DNA of 64,000 nt from Agromyces hippuratus (GCF_013410355.1 NZ_JACCFI010000001.1:1612001-1676000); one strand, 5' to 3'; counted from the stretch's first letter, positions 34,875 through 44,571 are shown. Program-made: numbers and translations. The notes: generated from the letters alone by a model not told the origin.

Positions 34875-35534
34875 ATGCGTGAGGTGTTCCAGCAGGAACT
34901 GCGCGAGGTGCAGGAAGGGCTCGTCGAGCTCGCCGGCCTCGTGGCCGATTCGATCGAGAAGGCGACGCGTGCATTCAACGAGTCCGACGTGAGCCTCGCA
35001 GAGGAGGTGATCGCCGACGACGACCGCATCGACCAGGAGACGGTCGCACTCGACGAGCTCGCGATCACGATCCTCGCCCGGCAGCAGCCGGTCGCGCGCG
35101 ATCTCCGCATCGTCGTGAGCGCACTGCGGATCAGCGCGTCGCTCGAGCGCATGGGCGACATGTCGACGCACATCGCCCAGCTCGCCCGCTACCGCTTCCC
35201 CGACAAGGTCGTGCCGAAGTCATTGCGTCCGACGTTCGCCGAGATGGGCCGCCTCGACGTCGAGATCGCGCGCCGACTCGTCGAGCTCCTGCGCACCGAA
35301 GACGTGCACCTCGCCGAGGAGATCCGGAACGAGGACGACAAGGTCGACGCCCTGCACCTGCAGGTGTTCGACAAGGTGCTCGGCGAGACGTGGAAGGGCG
35401 AGGCCGTCGACACGGTCGACGCCACCCTCGCGAGCCGGTACCACGAGCGCTTCGCCGATCACGCGGTCTCGATCGCCAAGAAGGTGCAGTACCTCGCCAC
35501 GGGTGACTGGGACCCCGAGAAGTCCGCGCTCTGA
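34875..35534 (+). CDS. phoU: Phosphate transport system regulator PhoU
   Basis: This is a 219-aa all-helical protein with two PhoU three-helix bundles. The metal-binding E/DXXXD-type motifs appear in EVIADDDRIDQE and EIRNEDDKVDAL, and the second bundle has RYHERFADHAVSIAKKV. PhoU links the PstSCAB importer to the SenX3 kinase and keeps the Pho response off when phosphate is ample. ATG 34875 is preceded by AGAAGGA. It is divergent from senX3-regX3, the usual actinobacterial order, and ends at a strong hairpin facing gpmA. Confidence 0.96.
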   Translation: MREVFQQELREVQEGLVELAGLVADSIEKATRAFNESDVSLAEEVIADDDRIDQETVALDELAITILARQQPVARDLRIVVSALRISASLERMGDMSTHIAQLARYRFPDKVVPKSLRPTFAEMGRLDVEIARRLVELLRTEDVHLAEEIRNEDDKVDALHLQVFDKVLGETWKGEAVDTVDATLASRYHERFADHAVSIAKKVQYLATGDWDPEKSAL

Positions 35535-35565
35535 CGTGAGCGGTCGGCCTCGGCCGAGCGTGCGA

Positions 35566-35600
35566 GAAGGCCCGGCGGATGCGACATCCGCCGGGCCTTC
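35566..35600. terminator. Hairpin between convergent phoU and gpmA, bidirectional terminator
   Basis: GAAGGCCCGGCGGAT (35566-35580) pairs perfectly with ATCCGCCGGGCCTTC (35586-35600) around a 5-nt loop, 31 bp after phoU and 17 bp after gpmA. Confidence 0.75.
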
Positions 35601-35617
35601 GCCGCTGCAGGTACGGG

Positions 35618-36364
35618 TTACTTCTTGCCCTGGGCGGCCACGGCGGCCGCGCCGGCCGCAGCGGCCGCGGGGTCGAGGTACTCGCCCGGGCCGAGCGGCA
35701 TGAAGTCGTCGCCGAGGCGGTACACCAACGGGATGCCCGTCGGGATGTTGAGCTCGGCGATCTCGTCGTCGCCGATGCCGTCGAGGTGCTTCACGAGGGC
35801 GCGCAGCGAGTTGCCGTGGGCGGTCACGAGCACCGTCTTGCCGGCCGCGAGGTCGGGCACGATGTCGGACTGCCAGTACGGGAGCATGCGTGCGATGACG
35901 TCCTTCAGGCACTCGGTGCGCGGCAGCTCGTCGTCGGCCAGGTTCGCGTAGCGCGGATCGCCGACCTGCGAGTACTCGGCGTCATCGGCCAGCACGGGCG
36001 GCGGCACATCGAACGAACGGCGCCAGAGCTGGAACTGCTCGGGGCCGTACTTCTCGAGCGTCTCCGCCTTGTCGAGGCCCTGGAGCGCGCCGTAGTGGCG
36101 CTCGTTGAGACGCCAGGAACGGCGCACGTCGATCCAGGCGCGGTCGGCGACGTCGAGTGCGATGTTCGCCGTCTGGATCGCACGCGTGAGCACCGAGGTG
36201 TGCAGCACGTCGGGAAGGAGCCCCGATTCGGCGAGCAGCTCGCCGGCGCGGGCCGCCTCGGCGGTGCCGAGTTCGCTGAGCCGCACATCGACCCAACCGG
36301 TGAACAGGTTCTTCTGGTTCCATTCGCTGTTGCCGTGGCGAAGCAGCACGAGGGTGTGAGGCAT
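35618..36364 (-). CDS. gpmA: 2,3-bisphosphoglycerate-dependent phosphoglycerate mutase
   Basis: This 248-aa glycolytic enzyme interconverts 3- and 2-phosphoglycerate. The catalytic histidine is in VLLRHGNSEWN; the acid/base region is RLNERHYGALQG, and the second histidine is in VTAHGNSLRAL. The length is typical of dPGM, with an alanine-rich C-terminal tail ending in GKK. The start ATG 36364 has TAGGCT 7 nt upstream and no ribosome-binding site, suggesting a leaderless mRNA. In actinobacteria gpm is commonly next to senX3-regX3, as here. Confidence 0.96.
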   Translation of the reverse strand: MPHTLVLLRHGNSEWNQKNLFTGWVDVRLSELGTAEAARAGELLAESGLLPDVLHTSVLTRAIQTANIALDVADRAWIDVRRSWRLNERHYGALQGLDKAETLEKYGPEQFQLWRRSFDVPPPVLADDAEYSQVGDPRYANLADDELPRTECLKDVIARMLPYWQSDIVPDLAAGKTVLVTAHGNSLRALVKHLDGIGDDEIAELNIPTGIPLVYRLGDDFMPLGPGEYLDPAAAAAGAAAVAAQGKK

Positions 36365-36430
36365 GGGAACCAGCCTAGCGGCGCGGCATCCGTCGCCCTG
36401 AATATTTCTGCGCTGGTCTGCGCATGATTC

Positions 36431-36449
36431 TTATGTGTGTCGCACATAA
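36431..36449. promoter_or_regulatory. 19-bp palindrome upstream of the ThuA gene
   Basis: TTATGTG-N5-CACATAA has 7-bp perfect arms in an AT-rich patch between gpmA and the ThuA-domain gene. Size and symmetry fit a dimeric repressor or activator site such as a GntR- or CRP-type operator; the protein is unknown. Confidence 0.45.
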
Positions 36450-36468
36450 TTCTCCCTTCCTTGGTTCA

Positions 36469-36494
36469 ACTTTTGGTTGACCTTCGCCAAAAGT
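36469..36494. promoter_or_regulatory. Second inverted repeat upstream of the ThuA gene
   Basis: ACTTTTGG (36469-36476) and CCAAAAGT (36487-36494) are perfect 8-bp arms around 10 nt. The loop begins with TTGACC, which could be a -35. This makes it a candidate second operator or promoter-overlapping site. Confidence 0.4.
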
Positions 36495-36572
36495 CCCCCT
36501 AGGTTCGGGATCGGACGCGCATTGCCGCTCGGCCCTACGGGCGGTCCAGCATTCGGAACCGATGGAGGTCTC

Positions 36573-39500
36573 ATGCTCACCCAGCTCCACAACGACGTGA
36601 AACGGCTGGTCGCCGTGCTACTCGCGTCAGTGCTCACCGTCGGGGTCGTCGTCGGGGTCGCCGCCCCGGCACAGGCCCACGACGGAACCCAGATCCTGAT
36701 CTTCACGAAGACGACGCAGTACCGTCACACGGACGCGATCGACGAGGGAACCCCCCTCATCACCGCCGCCCTCGAGGTCGAGGGCATGGAGGTGACGCAC
36801 ACCGAGGACTCGACGATCTTCAACGACACCGATCTCCCGCACTTCGACGCGATCGTCATGTTCCAGACGTCGGGCGACCCGTGGAACGCCGACCAGAAGG
36901 CCGCGCTCGAGCGCTACCAGCAGGGCGGCGGCGGCATCGTGGCGATCCACAACGCCACCGACATGCGCGGCAACTACGCCTGGTGGGACGAGCTGGTCGG
37001 CTCGCTCATGCCCGGGCACGCCGCCACCGGATCCGACCCCGGACAGCCGGGCACGGTGCGGATCGAGGACGACACGCACCCGTCGACCGAACACTTCGAC
37101 GGCAGCCGCTGGGAACGCGGTGACGAGTGGTACAACTTCTCGAACAACGTGCGCGGCACCGCACACGTGCTCGCGTCGATGGACGAGTCGACCTACGACG
37201 CCGGCGGCAACGCCATGGGCTACGACCACCCGATCTCGTGGTGCAAGCCGTACGACGGCGGTCGCACCTGGACGACGGCCATGGGCCACTACGGTTCCCA
37301 CTACGAGGAGCCGGCCTTCATGCAGCACATCGTCGGCGGCGTGAAGTACGCGGCCGGCCTCGAGGAGGGCGACTGCGGCGGCACCGTCTGGGAGAACTTC
37401 GAGAAGGTCTCGCTCGACCAGAACACCTCAGCGCCGTTCGCCATGGACATCGCCGAAGACGGCCGCGTCTTCTACACCGAACTCGTGCGCGGGCAGATCC
37501 GCGTCTGGGACCCTGCGACGAACGCGGTCACGACGGCCCTCGAACTCGACGTCTACTCGGGCGGTGAGGACGGACTCCTCGGCATCGCCCTCGACAACGA
37601 CTTCACCGAGAACGGGCGGCTCTACGTCTACCGCTCCCCCGATGCCGCCGACAACTCCGACCCGTCGAGCTTCCTGAGCCGCATCTCGCGTTTCACGATG
37701 GTCAACGGCGTCATCGACCCGGCGTCGGAGGAGCTCATCATCGAGGTGCCGGCACGTCGCCTGCCCGATGAGCCCGGCCACACCGGCGGCGGTCTCGACT
37801 TCGACGCAGCGGGCAACCTCTACCTCGGCGTCGGCGACGACGTGAACCCGCACTCCGAGCCGTCGGGCGGCTACGCGCCGCTGTCGACCCGACCGGGCAC
37901 GTTCCACGACGCTCGCGAGACCTCGGCGAACACCAACGACCTGCGAGGCAAGCTGCTCCGCATCACGCCGAACCCCGACGGGCCCGGATACACCGTTCCC
38001 GACGGGAACCTCTTCCCCGAGGCCGGCGACGCGGACGACAAGACGCTGCCCGAGATCTACGCCATGGGCTTCCGCAACCCGTTCCGGTTCTCGATCGACC
38101 AGTCGACCGGCGCGATCAGCCTCGCCGACTACTCCCCCGACAACGGCACCGACGCACCCACGACGCGTGGACCCGCCGGCATCGCGGAGTGGAACTACAT
38201 CACGAGCCCCGGCAACTACGGCTGGCCGCTCTGCATGGGCGACAACGAGCCGTTCCGGAACGTCGACTACACGACGAGCCCGGTCACGGTCGGCGACTTC
38301 TTCGACTGCGCCGCGCCGATCAACGACTCGCCGCGCAACACGGGCCTGACCGAACTGCCGGCAGCACGCGCTGCCGACATGTGGTACGGCTACAAGCGTT
38401 CGTCGGTCCCGGGGATCATCCCCCAGGGCGGCGGCCTCGCCCCCATGGGCGGACCGGTCTACAACTTCGACGCCGACCTCGAGTCCGACACGAAGTTCCC
38501 GGCCTCGTACGACGGCAAGCCCTTCTTCTACGAGTGGGCGCGCAACAAGATGTACTCGATCCAACTGGCCGACGGCGCGACCGGCAGCGGCGACGCCGTC
38601 GAGAAGGTCAACGCCTTCCTGCCGCAGGAGCAGTTCCTCGCGCCGATCGACTCGCGGTTCGGGCCCGACGGCTCGCTCTACGTGCTCGACTGGGGCGGCG
38701 GCTTCGGCCGCGACAACCCCAACTCGGGGCTGCACCGCATCGACTACATCTCGGGCTCGCGTTCACCGATCGCCAAGGCCACGACCGACGTCGAGTCCGG
38801 CCCCGCGCCGCTCACGGTGTCGTTCGACGGCACCTCGTCGTCCGACCCCGAGAACGCGGAACTCGTGTTCGCCTGGGACTTCGACGGCGACGGCACGACC
38901 GATGCGTCGACCGCCACGGCGACGCACACCTACGAGACCGAGGGCGTCTTCGACGCGCGACTGACCGTCACCGACCCCGACGGCAAGACCGCGACGACGA
39001 CCGTGCCGATCACGGTGGGCAACACCCGCCCGGCCGTCTCGTTCACACTTCCGCCGAACGGCTCGTTCTTCGACTTCGGAGACGACCTCTCGTGGGACGT
39101 CGCGGTGACGGACCCCGAGGACGGCACTGTGAACGGTGACGACGTCATCATCCAGCCCGCGCTCGGACACGACGATCACGCGCACCCCACGACCCCGCTC
39201 AGCGGGTTCACGGGAACGACGGAGACGACCCTCGGCGGGCACGCTGCCGACGAGGACATCTTCTTCGCGATCGACGCCCGGTACACGGACGGCGGCGGCG
39301 AGGCCGGCGCCAATCCGCTGACCGGATCGCAGACGACGCTCGTCTTCCCGAAGCGGAAGCAGGCGGAGTTCTTCGACAGCGCGAATGCCATGACGACGGC
39401 ACCCAGTCGAGATGTCGAGGGCATCGAGAGCGACCGGGTGATCGTCGGCGGCGACGGCGCGTGGGCGCACTTCGATCCGGTGAACTTCCACCGGATCGAC

Positions 39501-42500
39501 GACCTCGCGCTGCGCGTCTCGGCCGCATCGGCCGGAGCGAGCATCGAACTGCGGAGCGGTGCCGCCGACGGCGAGCTCCTCTCGACCGTCGACGTGCCGG
39601 CGACCGGTTCGACCCGGTTCACCGACGTGCTCGTCGATGTCAGCTCGTTCCCCGATGAGACGCTGGACCTCTACGTCGTCTTCCGCGGCGGCGAGATCAA
39701 GCTCAACTTCCTCGAGGCGATCGGCCAGGGCGCCTCGCCCGAGGCCTCGCCGACGGTCGCCATCACGGCACCCGAGCAGGATGTCGAGCTCGAGCCCGGT
39801 CAGGACGTCACCGTCGAGGCCGACGCCGCCGGCGACATCGAGCAGGTCGAGTTCTTCGTCGATGGAACCTCCATCGGCGTCGACGAGACCGCACCGTACG
39901 CCGCCGAGTGGGCCGCACCGGAGGAAGGCCTCTACAAGCTCACCGCCGTCGCGACCAGCACGGCCGGCAAGTCGACCACGTCTCGCATCGTGCAGGCGCA
40001 GGTCGGCGAGCTCTTCGGAGACCTCGTCCCCTTCACGAACGCCGACGGCACCTTCGAGCGGATCGGCGACGGCCGGTTCCGCATCACCGGCGCCGGCGAC
40101 GACACCTGGCAGGGCACCGACGAGTACTCGACGCTGTACGCACCCGCGGGCGGCGACGAGGACTGGGAGGCGGTGGTCAAGGTCGATGCGCAGCAGAACA
40201 CCAACGGCTCCGCCAAGGCCGGCATCATCGTGCGCAACGACATCACGCAGCCGGGCACCTCGCCGGGCTATGCGATGGTCGGCATCCGTCCGAGCAACGG
40301 CATCGAGTTCCTCGCAGATCCCGACGGGAACGGGCAGCTGAACACGTCGGTGGCCGGCGGCACGACGAGCTACCCCGTCTGGGTGAAGATGAAGCGTGCC
40401 GGCGCCGACTACACGGCGTACTTCTCGAAGGACGGCGCCACGTGGACCCAGGTCGGAGGCACGGTCAACCTGACCGGCGCCGCCGCCACGCAGGACGTGG
40501 GCATGTTCACGGTCTCGCACGCCACCGGTCAGGGCACGGTCGACTTCGCGGACTTCGCGATCGACACCGACCCGCAGGGCCCCGAGCCCACCGAGCCGCT
40601 CGAGCCGCTGATGTGTGCAGCCGCACCGCTCTCCGACGAGTTCGACGGACCGGCGATCTCGCCGTTCTGGTCGATCCGCGAAGACAGCGCGAGGCCGATC
40701 ACCCAGGGCGACGGGACGCTCAGGCTCCCGGTGACCGACGGCGACATCAACGAGGCCGCGACCGGTCCGGTGAGCTTCGCCGGCAAGCCGCTGCCCGCCG
40801 GCGCTTGGGAGGCCACGACGAAGATCACGCTGCCGCACAACTCGCACTGGCAGTGGGCCGGACTCGTGGTGCACCAGAGCGATGACGAGTACAACAAGCT
40901 CGCCTTCGTGCGCAACCAGAACGGCACCCGCATGGTGGAGTTCCAGAGCGAGACGGCTGGTGCCCGCACCACGCCGGCCGCGCCCGCCCTGCCGTCGGGA
41001 TTCCCGACGACGATCCAGCTGAAGCTCACGAGCGACGGCACCGTGCTGACGGGCGCGTACTCGGCAGACGGCGTCACCTGGAGCGCCCTCACCGGTCAGC
41101 TGCAGCTCAAGCAGAACGCGAAGATCGGCATCATGGCGGGCGGCGACCTCGGTACGACGCCGGTCACGGCGACGGTCGACTGGTTCCACTTCAGCCCCGA
41201 GCCTGCTGCCGGAGAGCCCGTCGCACCCAGCGACGAGTTCGACGGCGACTCGCTCGACGGCTGCCGCTGGTCGGAGAGCGTGCGGTACGACTCCAACCAC
41301 GCCGCGGTCGCGGACGGTCACCTGAAGATCACGACGCAGCTGGGCGACATCAACGGGAACAACCCGCTGTCGCCGCGGAACTTCATCCTCACCGAGGCGC
41401 CCGAGGGCGACTGGGTGGCCACGACGAAGTTCAAGGCGCCGTTGCAGCACCGCTACCAGTTGGCCGGACTGATGATGTGGGCCGATGATGACAACTACGT
41501 CAAGGCCGACATCGTCGCCTACAACGCCCCGGGTGCTGCACTCGACCTGCGGGCGGAGCTCGCGGCCGAGGCGAACGGCGCGGGCTACGGCAGCCGCAAC
41601 GTCAACATCGCCGACTCCACCGAGAGCGGGTACTGGTACGTCCGGGTCACGAAGACCGGCGACGTGTACACGGCTGAGGTGAGCGACGGCGGGGTCAATT
41701 GGACTCCGCTCGGCGACACGGGCATCACGTTCGACCAGCCGCTGCGCGGACTCGGCCTGATGGCGATCGGCCCGCAGCAGGAGCAGCCGGTGGTGGTGGA
41801 GTTCGACTCGTTCGTCCTCGAACCCGAGATCGTCGACACGACGGCGCCGACGACGAGCCTCACGTGGGCTCCCGTCGAGCCCGACGGAGCCGCCGGCTGG
41901 TACCGCAGTGCGCCGACCTTCACCCTCACCGCCTCCGATGGCGACGGCTCAGGCGTCGCCTCGACGGAATACACCGTCGACGGCGGCGACTGGACGCCGT
42001 ATGAGGGCCCGGTGGCACTCGCGGGCGAGGGCGAGCGGGTGATCACGTTCCGCTCGACCGATGAGGTGGGCAACGTGGAGGGGAACGGGACCGCCGCCGT
42101 CAAGGTCGACACGATCGCCGCGACCACGACCGCCACCGTCGTCGAGGTCGAGGGCGGCGTGCGCGTCGACCTGACCGCCACCGACGACACGTCGGGGGTC
42201 GCATCGACCGAGTTCCGTCTCGACGACGGGGCGTGGACGCCGTATGCGGAACCGATCGTCGTGACGGGCGCGGGCGAGCACACGGTCGGATACCGCACGA
42301 CCGATGCAGCCGGCAACGTCGAGGCCGACCAGACCGCCCTCGTGACGGTCGGCGAGGATCCCGGTCCGGTCGAGCTGAAGGTCACCACGGCGGCCGCGTC
42401 GCAGTGCGTCACCGGCACAGCGCACGTGGCGGTGTACGCCACCAACGCGAGCAACGTCTGGGCCGACCTCAGCCTCACCACCCCGTGGGGCACGCACCGG

Positions 42501-42662
42501 GTCGAGAAGGTCGCGCCCGGTGCATCCGTGCACCACCTGTTCGACACGGAGACCGCGAAGGTGAAGAAGGGCACCGCAACGGTCACCGCGACGCACTGGG
42601 ACGGCGAGCAGGAGCACGAGGTCACGGTCAAGACCGCGTACGCCAAGGTCGACTGCCGGTAA
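36573..42662 (+). CDS. Secreted multidomain protein: ThuA, PQQ-type sugar dehydrogenase, PKD, carbohydrate-binding and lectin-like modules
   Basis: This is a 2029-aa exported protein. In order: signal peptide ending APAQA (1-35); ThuA domain (about 38-262; ILIFTKTTQYRH); glucose/sorbosone dehydrogenase beta-propeller (about 273-724; GGLDFDAAGNLYLGVGDD, YAMGFRNPFRFS); PKD domain (about 730-815; DGDGTTDAS); an Ig-like region; a CBM6-like module (about 928-1051); a bacterial Ig domain (about 1058-1142); three related concanavalin-like modules of DUF1349/GH43-C2 type (about 1146-1752); two OmpL47-like Ig repeats (about 1757-1929); and a C-terminal domain with two cysteines. No cell-wall anchor is visible. 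It probably oxidises or binds plant or microbial sugars outside the cell; the exact substrate is unknown. GGAGG precedes ATG 36573. Confidence 0.85.
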   Translation: MLTQLHNDVKRLVAVLLASVLTVGVVVGVAAPAQAHDGTQILIFTKTTQYRHTDAIDEGTPLITAALEVEGMEVTHTEDSTIFNDTDLPHFDAIVMFQTSGDPWNADQKAALERYQQGGGGIVAIHNATDMRGNYAWWDELVGSLMPGHAATGSDPGQPGTVRIEDDTHPSTEHFDGSRWERGDEWYNFSNNVRGTAHVLASMDESTYDAGGNAMGYDHPISWCKPYDGGRTWTTAMGHYGSHYEEPAFMQHIVGGVKYAAGLEEGDCGGTVWENFEKVSLDQNTSAPFAMDIAEDGRVFYTELVRGQIRVWDPATNAVTTALELDVYSGGEDGLLGIALDNDFTENGRLYVYRSPDAADNSDPSSFLSRISRFTMVNGVIDPASEELIIEVPARRLPDEPGHTGGGLDFDAAGNLYLGVGDDVNPHSEPSGGYAPLSTRPGTFHDARETSANTNDLRGKLLRITPNPDGPGYTVPDGNLFPEAGDADDKTLPEIYAMGFRNPFRFSIDQSTGAISLADYSPDNGTDAPTTRGPAGIAEWNYITSPGNYGWPLCMGDNEPFRNVDYTTSPVTVGDFFDCAAPINDSPRNTGLTELPAARAADMWYGYKRSSVPGIIPQGGGLAPMGGPVYNFDADLESDTKFPASYDGKPFFYEWARNKMYSIQLADGATGSGDAVEKVNAFLPQEQFLAPIDSRFGPDGSLYVLDWGGGFGRDNPNSGLHRIDYISGSRSPIAKATTDVESGPAPLTVSFDGTSSSDPENAELVFAWDFDGDGTTDASTATATHTYETEGVFDARLTVTDPDGKTATTTVPITVGNTRPAVSFTLPPNGSFFDFGDDLSWDVAVTDPEDGTVNGDDVIIQPALGHDDHAHPTTPLSGFTGTTETTLGGHAADEDIFFAIDARYTDGGGEAGANPLTGSQTTLVFPKRKQAEFFDSANAMTTAPSRDVEGIESDRVIVGGDGAWAHFDPVNFHRIDDLALRVSAASAGASIELRSGAADGELLSTVDVPATGSTRFTDVLVDVSSFPDETLDLYVVFRGGEIKLNFLEAIGQGASPEASPTVAITAPEQDVELEPGQDVTVEADAAGDIEQVEFFVDGTSIGVDETAPYAAEWAAPEEGLYKLTAVATSTAGKSTTSRIVQAQVGELFGDLVPFTNADGTFERIGDGRFRITGAGDDTWQGTDEYSTLYAPAGGDEDWEAVVKVDAQQNTNGSAKAGIIVRNDITQPGTSPGYAMVGIRPSNGIEFLADPDGNGQLNTSVAGGTTSYPVWVKMKRAGADYTAYFSKDGATWTQVGGTVNLTGAAATQDVGMFTVSHATGQGTVDFADFAIDTDPQGPEPTEPLEPLMCAAAPLSDEFDGPAISPFWSIREDSARPITQGDGTLRLPVTDGDINEAATGPVSFAGKPLPAGAWEATTKITLPHNSHWQWAGLVVHQSDDEYNKLAFVRNQNGTRMVEFQSETAGARTTPAAPALPSGFPTTIQLKLTSDGTVLTGAYSADGVTWSALTGQLQLKQNAKIGIMAGGDLGTTPVTATVDWFHFSPEPAAGEPVAPSDEFDGDSLDGCRWSESVRYDSNHAAVADGHLKITTQLGDINGNNPLSPRNFILTEAPEGDWVATTKFKAPLQHRYQLAGLMMWADDDNYVKADIVAYNAPGAALDLRAELAAEANGAGYGSRNVNIADSTESGYWYVRVTKTGDVYTAEVSDGGVNWTPLGDTGITFDQPLRGLGLMAIGPQQEQPVVVEFDSFVLEPEIVDTTAPTTSLTWAPVEPDGAAGWYRSAPTFTLTASDGDGSGVASTEYTVDGGDWTPYEGPVALAGEGERVITFRSTDEVGNVEGNGTAAVKVDTIAATTTATVVEVEGGVRVDLTATDDTSGVASTEFRLDDGAWTPYAEPIVVTGAGEHTVGYRTTDAAGNVEADQTALVTVGEDPGPVELKVTTAAASQCVTGTAHVAVYATNASNVWADLSLTTPWGTHRVEKVAPGASVHHLFDTETAKVKKGTATVTATHWDGEQEHEVTVKTAYAKVDCR

Positions 42663-42680
42663 GTCGGCGGGAGGCCGACG

Positions 42681-42718
42681 GAGCCGCGGTCCCGGCAGCG
42701 ATGCCGGGGCCGCGGCTC
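42681..42718 (+). terminator. Strong hairpin after the ThuA gene
   Basis: GAGCCGCGGTCCCGGCA (42681-42697) pairs over 17 bp, with one G-U pair, to 42702-42718 across a GCGA tetraloop and is followed by TTCTCG. It lies 18 bp after the stop. Confidence 0.8.
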
Positions 42719-42796
42719 TTCTCGTGATCACGAAGGAATCACGCGGCCACGAAGCAGGGGCCGACATCTCGACCGTCCGCGAACCGTCCCGACCGG

Positions 42797-43963
42797 CTAC
42801 CCCTTGTGCACTCCGAGTCGAGGAAGCCGCGGCACCTCGACCGCGGCTCCGGCATCGGCCGGCACGATCTCGACCTGGGCGGCGGCGACCTCGGTGCCGT
42901 GGCTCAGCACGATGAGCGGCAGGTCGGCAGGCACCGCACGCTTCACGACCGCGAGCGCGACCGGGCCGAGTTCGTGGTGCATCACCGCGGTGGTGATGCG
43001 GCCGACGACCTTGCGCTCGGGCGCTTCACCCGCTGCGGGCTCGGGTCGCGCCTTCTCTCCGACGACCTCGTCGCCCGGCGCCGGCAGCACGGTGTCGCTG
43101 CCGTCGAGGTGCAGCAGCACGAGCCTGCGCGGGGGGCGACCGAGGTTCAGCACCTTGGCGACCGTCTCCTGGCCCTTGTAGCAGCCCTTGCCGAGATCGA
43201 CGGCGCTGCGCAGCCAGTCGAGTTCGTGCGGGATGGTGCGGTCGTCGACCTCGGTCGCGAGCCGGGGGCGCCACGCGGCGACGCGCAGCGCCTCGGCTGC
43301 CATGGAGCCTGCAGCGTCGACGGAGCCGGCGCGCACGGCCGCGGCCGCTTCGGCGAGCGCGGTGCGCGGCACGATGCGTTCGATCCAGTGCCATTCGGAT
43401 GCCGGGTGGCCGGCGTCGTGGGCGTACTGGTGGCCGCCGGGGCGGGGGTGCGCCCACGGGTCGACCCAGTCGAGCGCCACGCCTGCCGGAGCGTATGCCG
43501 GGGTCGCGGCGTCGAGCGCCGAGGACGACATGGCGCCGAGCACGGCGACGTCGCCGCTCGCATCGGCGACCTCGACGCGCAGCATGAAGCGCATGCGATC
43601 GAGGAAGGCGGCGACGGCGACGGCCTCGTCACCCTCGACGATGAGCCAGGTCGTCTCGCCGTCGTCGATCACGTGGGCGGCGTGCTCGACCCTGCCCGAT
43701 GCGTCGAGCAGCAGCGCTTCGGTGCCCTCGCCCGGTTGCAGACGCGCGAGCGCCTGGCTCGCCATGGAGTGCAACCACGACAGCCGGTCGGGGCCCGCGA
43801 CGGTCACGACGCCGCGGTTCGACAGGTCGACGATCGCGTCGCCGCGCTCGAGGTGGCGCTGCTCGACGATGGGGTTGCCGTAGTGGCCGGCGACGCCGGC
43901 GTCGACGCCCTCGGCTGCGGACGCGACGGCACCCGGGAGTGCGAGGAACGGGGATTCGGTCAT
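42797..43963 (-). CDS. ygfZ: YgfZ/GcvT-like folate-binding protein
   Basis: This is a 388-aa protein of the aminomethyltransferase-like fold. YgfZ uses tetrahydrofolate in the assembly or repair of certain Fe-S enzymes. The YgfZ signature KGCYKGQETV is exact (DLGKGCYKGQETVAKV), including the conserved cysteine. The N-terminal GcvT-like domain has IVDLSNRGVVTVAGPDRLSWL. The start ATG 43963 shares one nucleotide with the stop of the nitrobindin gene (TGATG), so the two are translationally coupled. This gene pair is recurrent in actinobacteria. Confidence 0.92.
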   Translation of the reverse strand: MTESPFLALPGAVASAAEGVDAGVAGHYGNPIVEQRHLERGDAIVDLSNRGVVTVAGPDRLSWLHSMASQALARLQPGEGTEALLLDASGRVEHAAHVIDDGETTWLIVEGDEAVAVAAFLDRMRFMLRVEVADASGDVAVLGAMSSSALDAATPAYAPAGVALDWVDPWAHPRPGGHQYAHDAGHPASEWHWIERIVPRTALAEAAAAVRAGSVDAAGSMAAEALRVAAWRPRLATEVDDRTIPHELDWLRSAVDLGKGCYKGQETVAKVLNLGRPPRRLVLLHLDGSDTVLPAPGDEVVGEKARPEPAAGEAPERKVVGRITTAVMHHELGPVALAVVKRAVPADLPLIVLSHGTEVAAAQVEIVPADAGAAVEVPRLPRLGVHKG

Positions 43964-44571
43964 CAGTCGACCTTCGCGAGTCTGGCCGACGCGTGAGTGC
44001 GCAGGTCTTGGCCGAGGGCGGCGATGTCCCACGCCCAGAGCAGGTGTCCGTCGACGAGGCCGTAGAGGCGGGTCGCCGCGGAGTAGTCCTTCGCACCGCT
44101 CCCGCGCATGACCGCATCGGTCGCGAGGTCGATGCGCGGCCCCTTGACCTGGCCGAGGTAGAGCTCGCTGACACCGCCCGGATGCACGAGCGACACCTCG
44201 ACGTCGAACCCGCCGTCGGCGTTGCGCAGCGTCTCGACCGAATCGGCGTCGGTGTACCGGGACTCGCCGCGCGCGGGCAGCATCGCCGGGCCCTGGTCGC
44301 CATCGCCGAGTGCTCGGGCGAGGCGCCAGTATCCCGTCTCGGTGACGAGCGGGGTCGGCTCCCCGCCTTCCTCGGCGGGGAACAGCCAGGTGTACGAGGT
44401 GTAGTTCAGATGCGGCAGGCCGTCGTGGCTGAAGCTGACGCGCTGACCGAACTCGTGGGTGACCGACTCGTCGCCGACCGCGTAGTCGACGACGCCCGAT
44501 CCCTCCCAGACGCCGAGGAGCCAGGAGAGCGGCACGAGTTCTGCCGGAAGGTCGACGGGCAGCTCGATCAT
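43963..44571 (-). CDS. Nitrobindin-family heme-binding protein (DUF1794, THAP4-like)
   Basis: This is a 202-aa beta-barrel protein of the FABP-like nitrobindin family. The N-terminal motif WLLGVWEGSG matches the family GxWxGxG. The distal region DIAALGQDLRTHASARL contains the histidine expected to ligate heme iron. Nitrobindins bind ferric heme and can act on NO or peroxynitrite; for this protein that is an inference. The start ATG 44571 lies 20 bp after a small membrane-protein gene, and its stop overlaps the ygfZ start, so the three form an operon. Confidence 0.87.
   Translation of the reverse strand: MIELPVDLPAELVPLSWLLGVWEGSGVVDYAVGDESVTHEFGQRVSFSHDGLPHLNYTSYTWLFPAEEGGEPTPLVTETGYWRLARALGDGDQGPAMLPARGESRYTDADSVETLRNADGGFDVEVSLVHPGGVSELYLGQVKGPRIDLATDAVMRGSGAKDYSAATRLYGLVDGHLLWAWDIAALGQDLRTHASARLAKVD

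Noticed and set aside
36462..36482. PHO box upstream of gpmA/ThuA gene (GGTTCAAC and GGTTGACC)
   Set aside because: The two units are 12 bp apart, not 11, and the second departs from the consensus. The inverted repeat at 36469-36494 explains the region better.
38763..41450. 895-codon open frame antisense to the ThuA gene
   Set aside because: It lies fully opposite a protein with clear domains. Its Arg/Gly/Val/Asp-rich translation is typical of high-GC shadow frames and has no motif or start signal.
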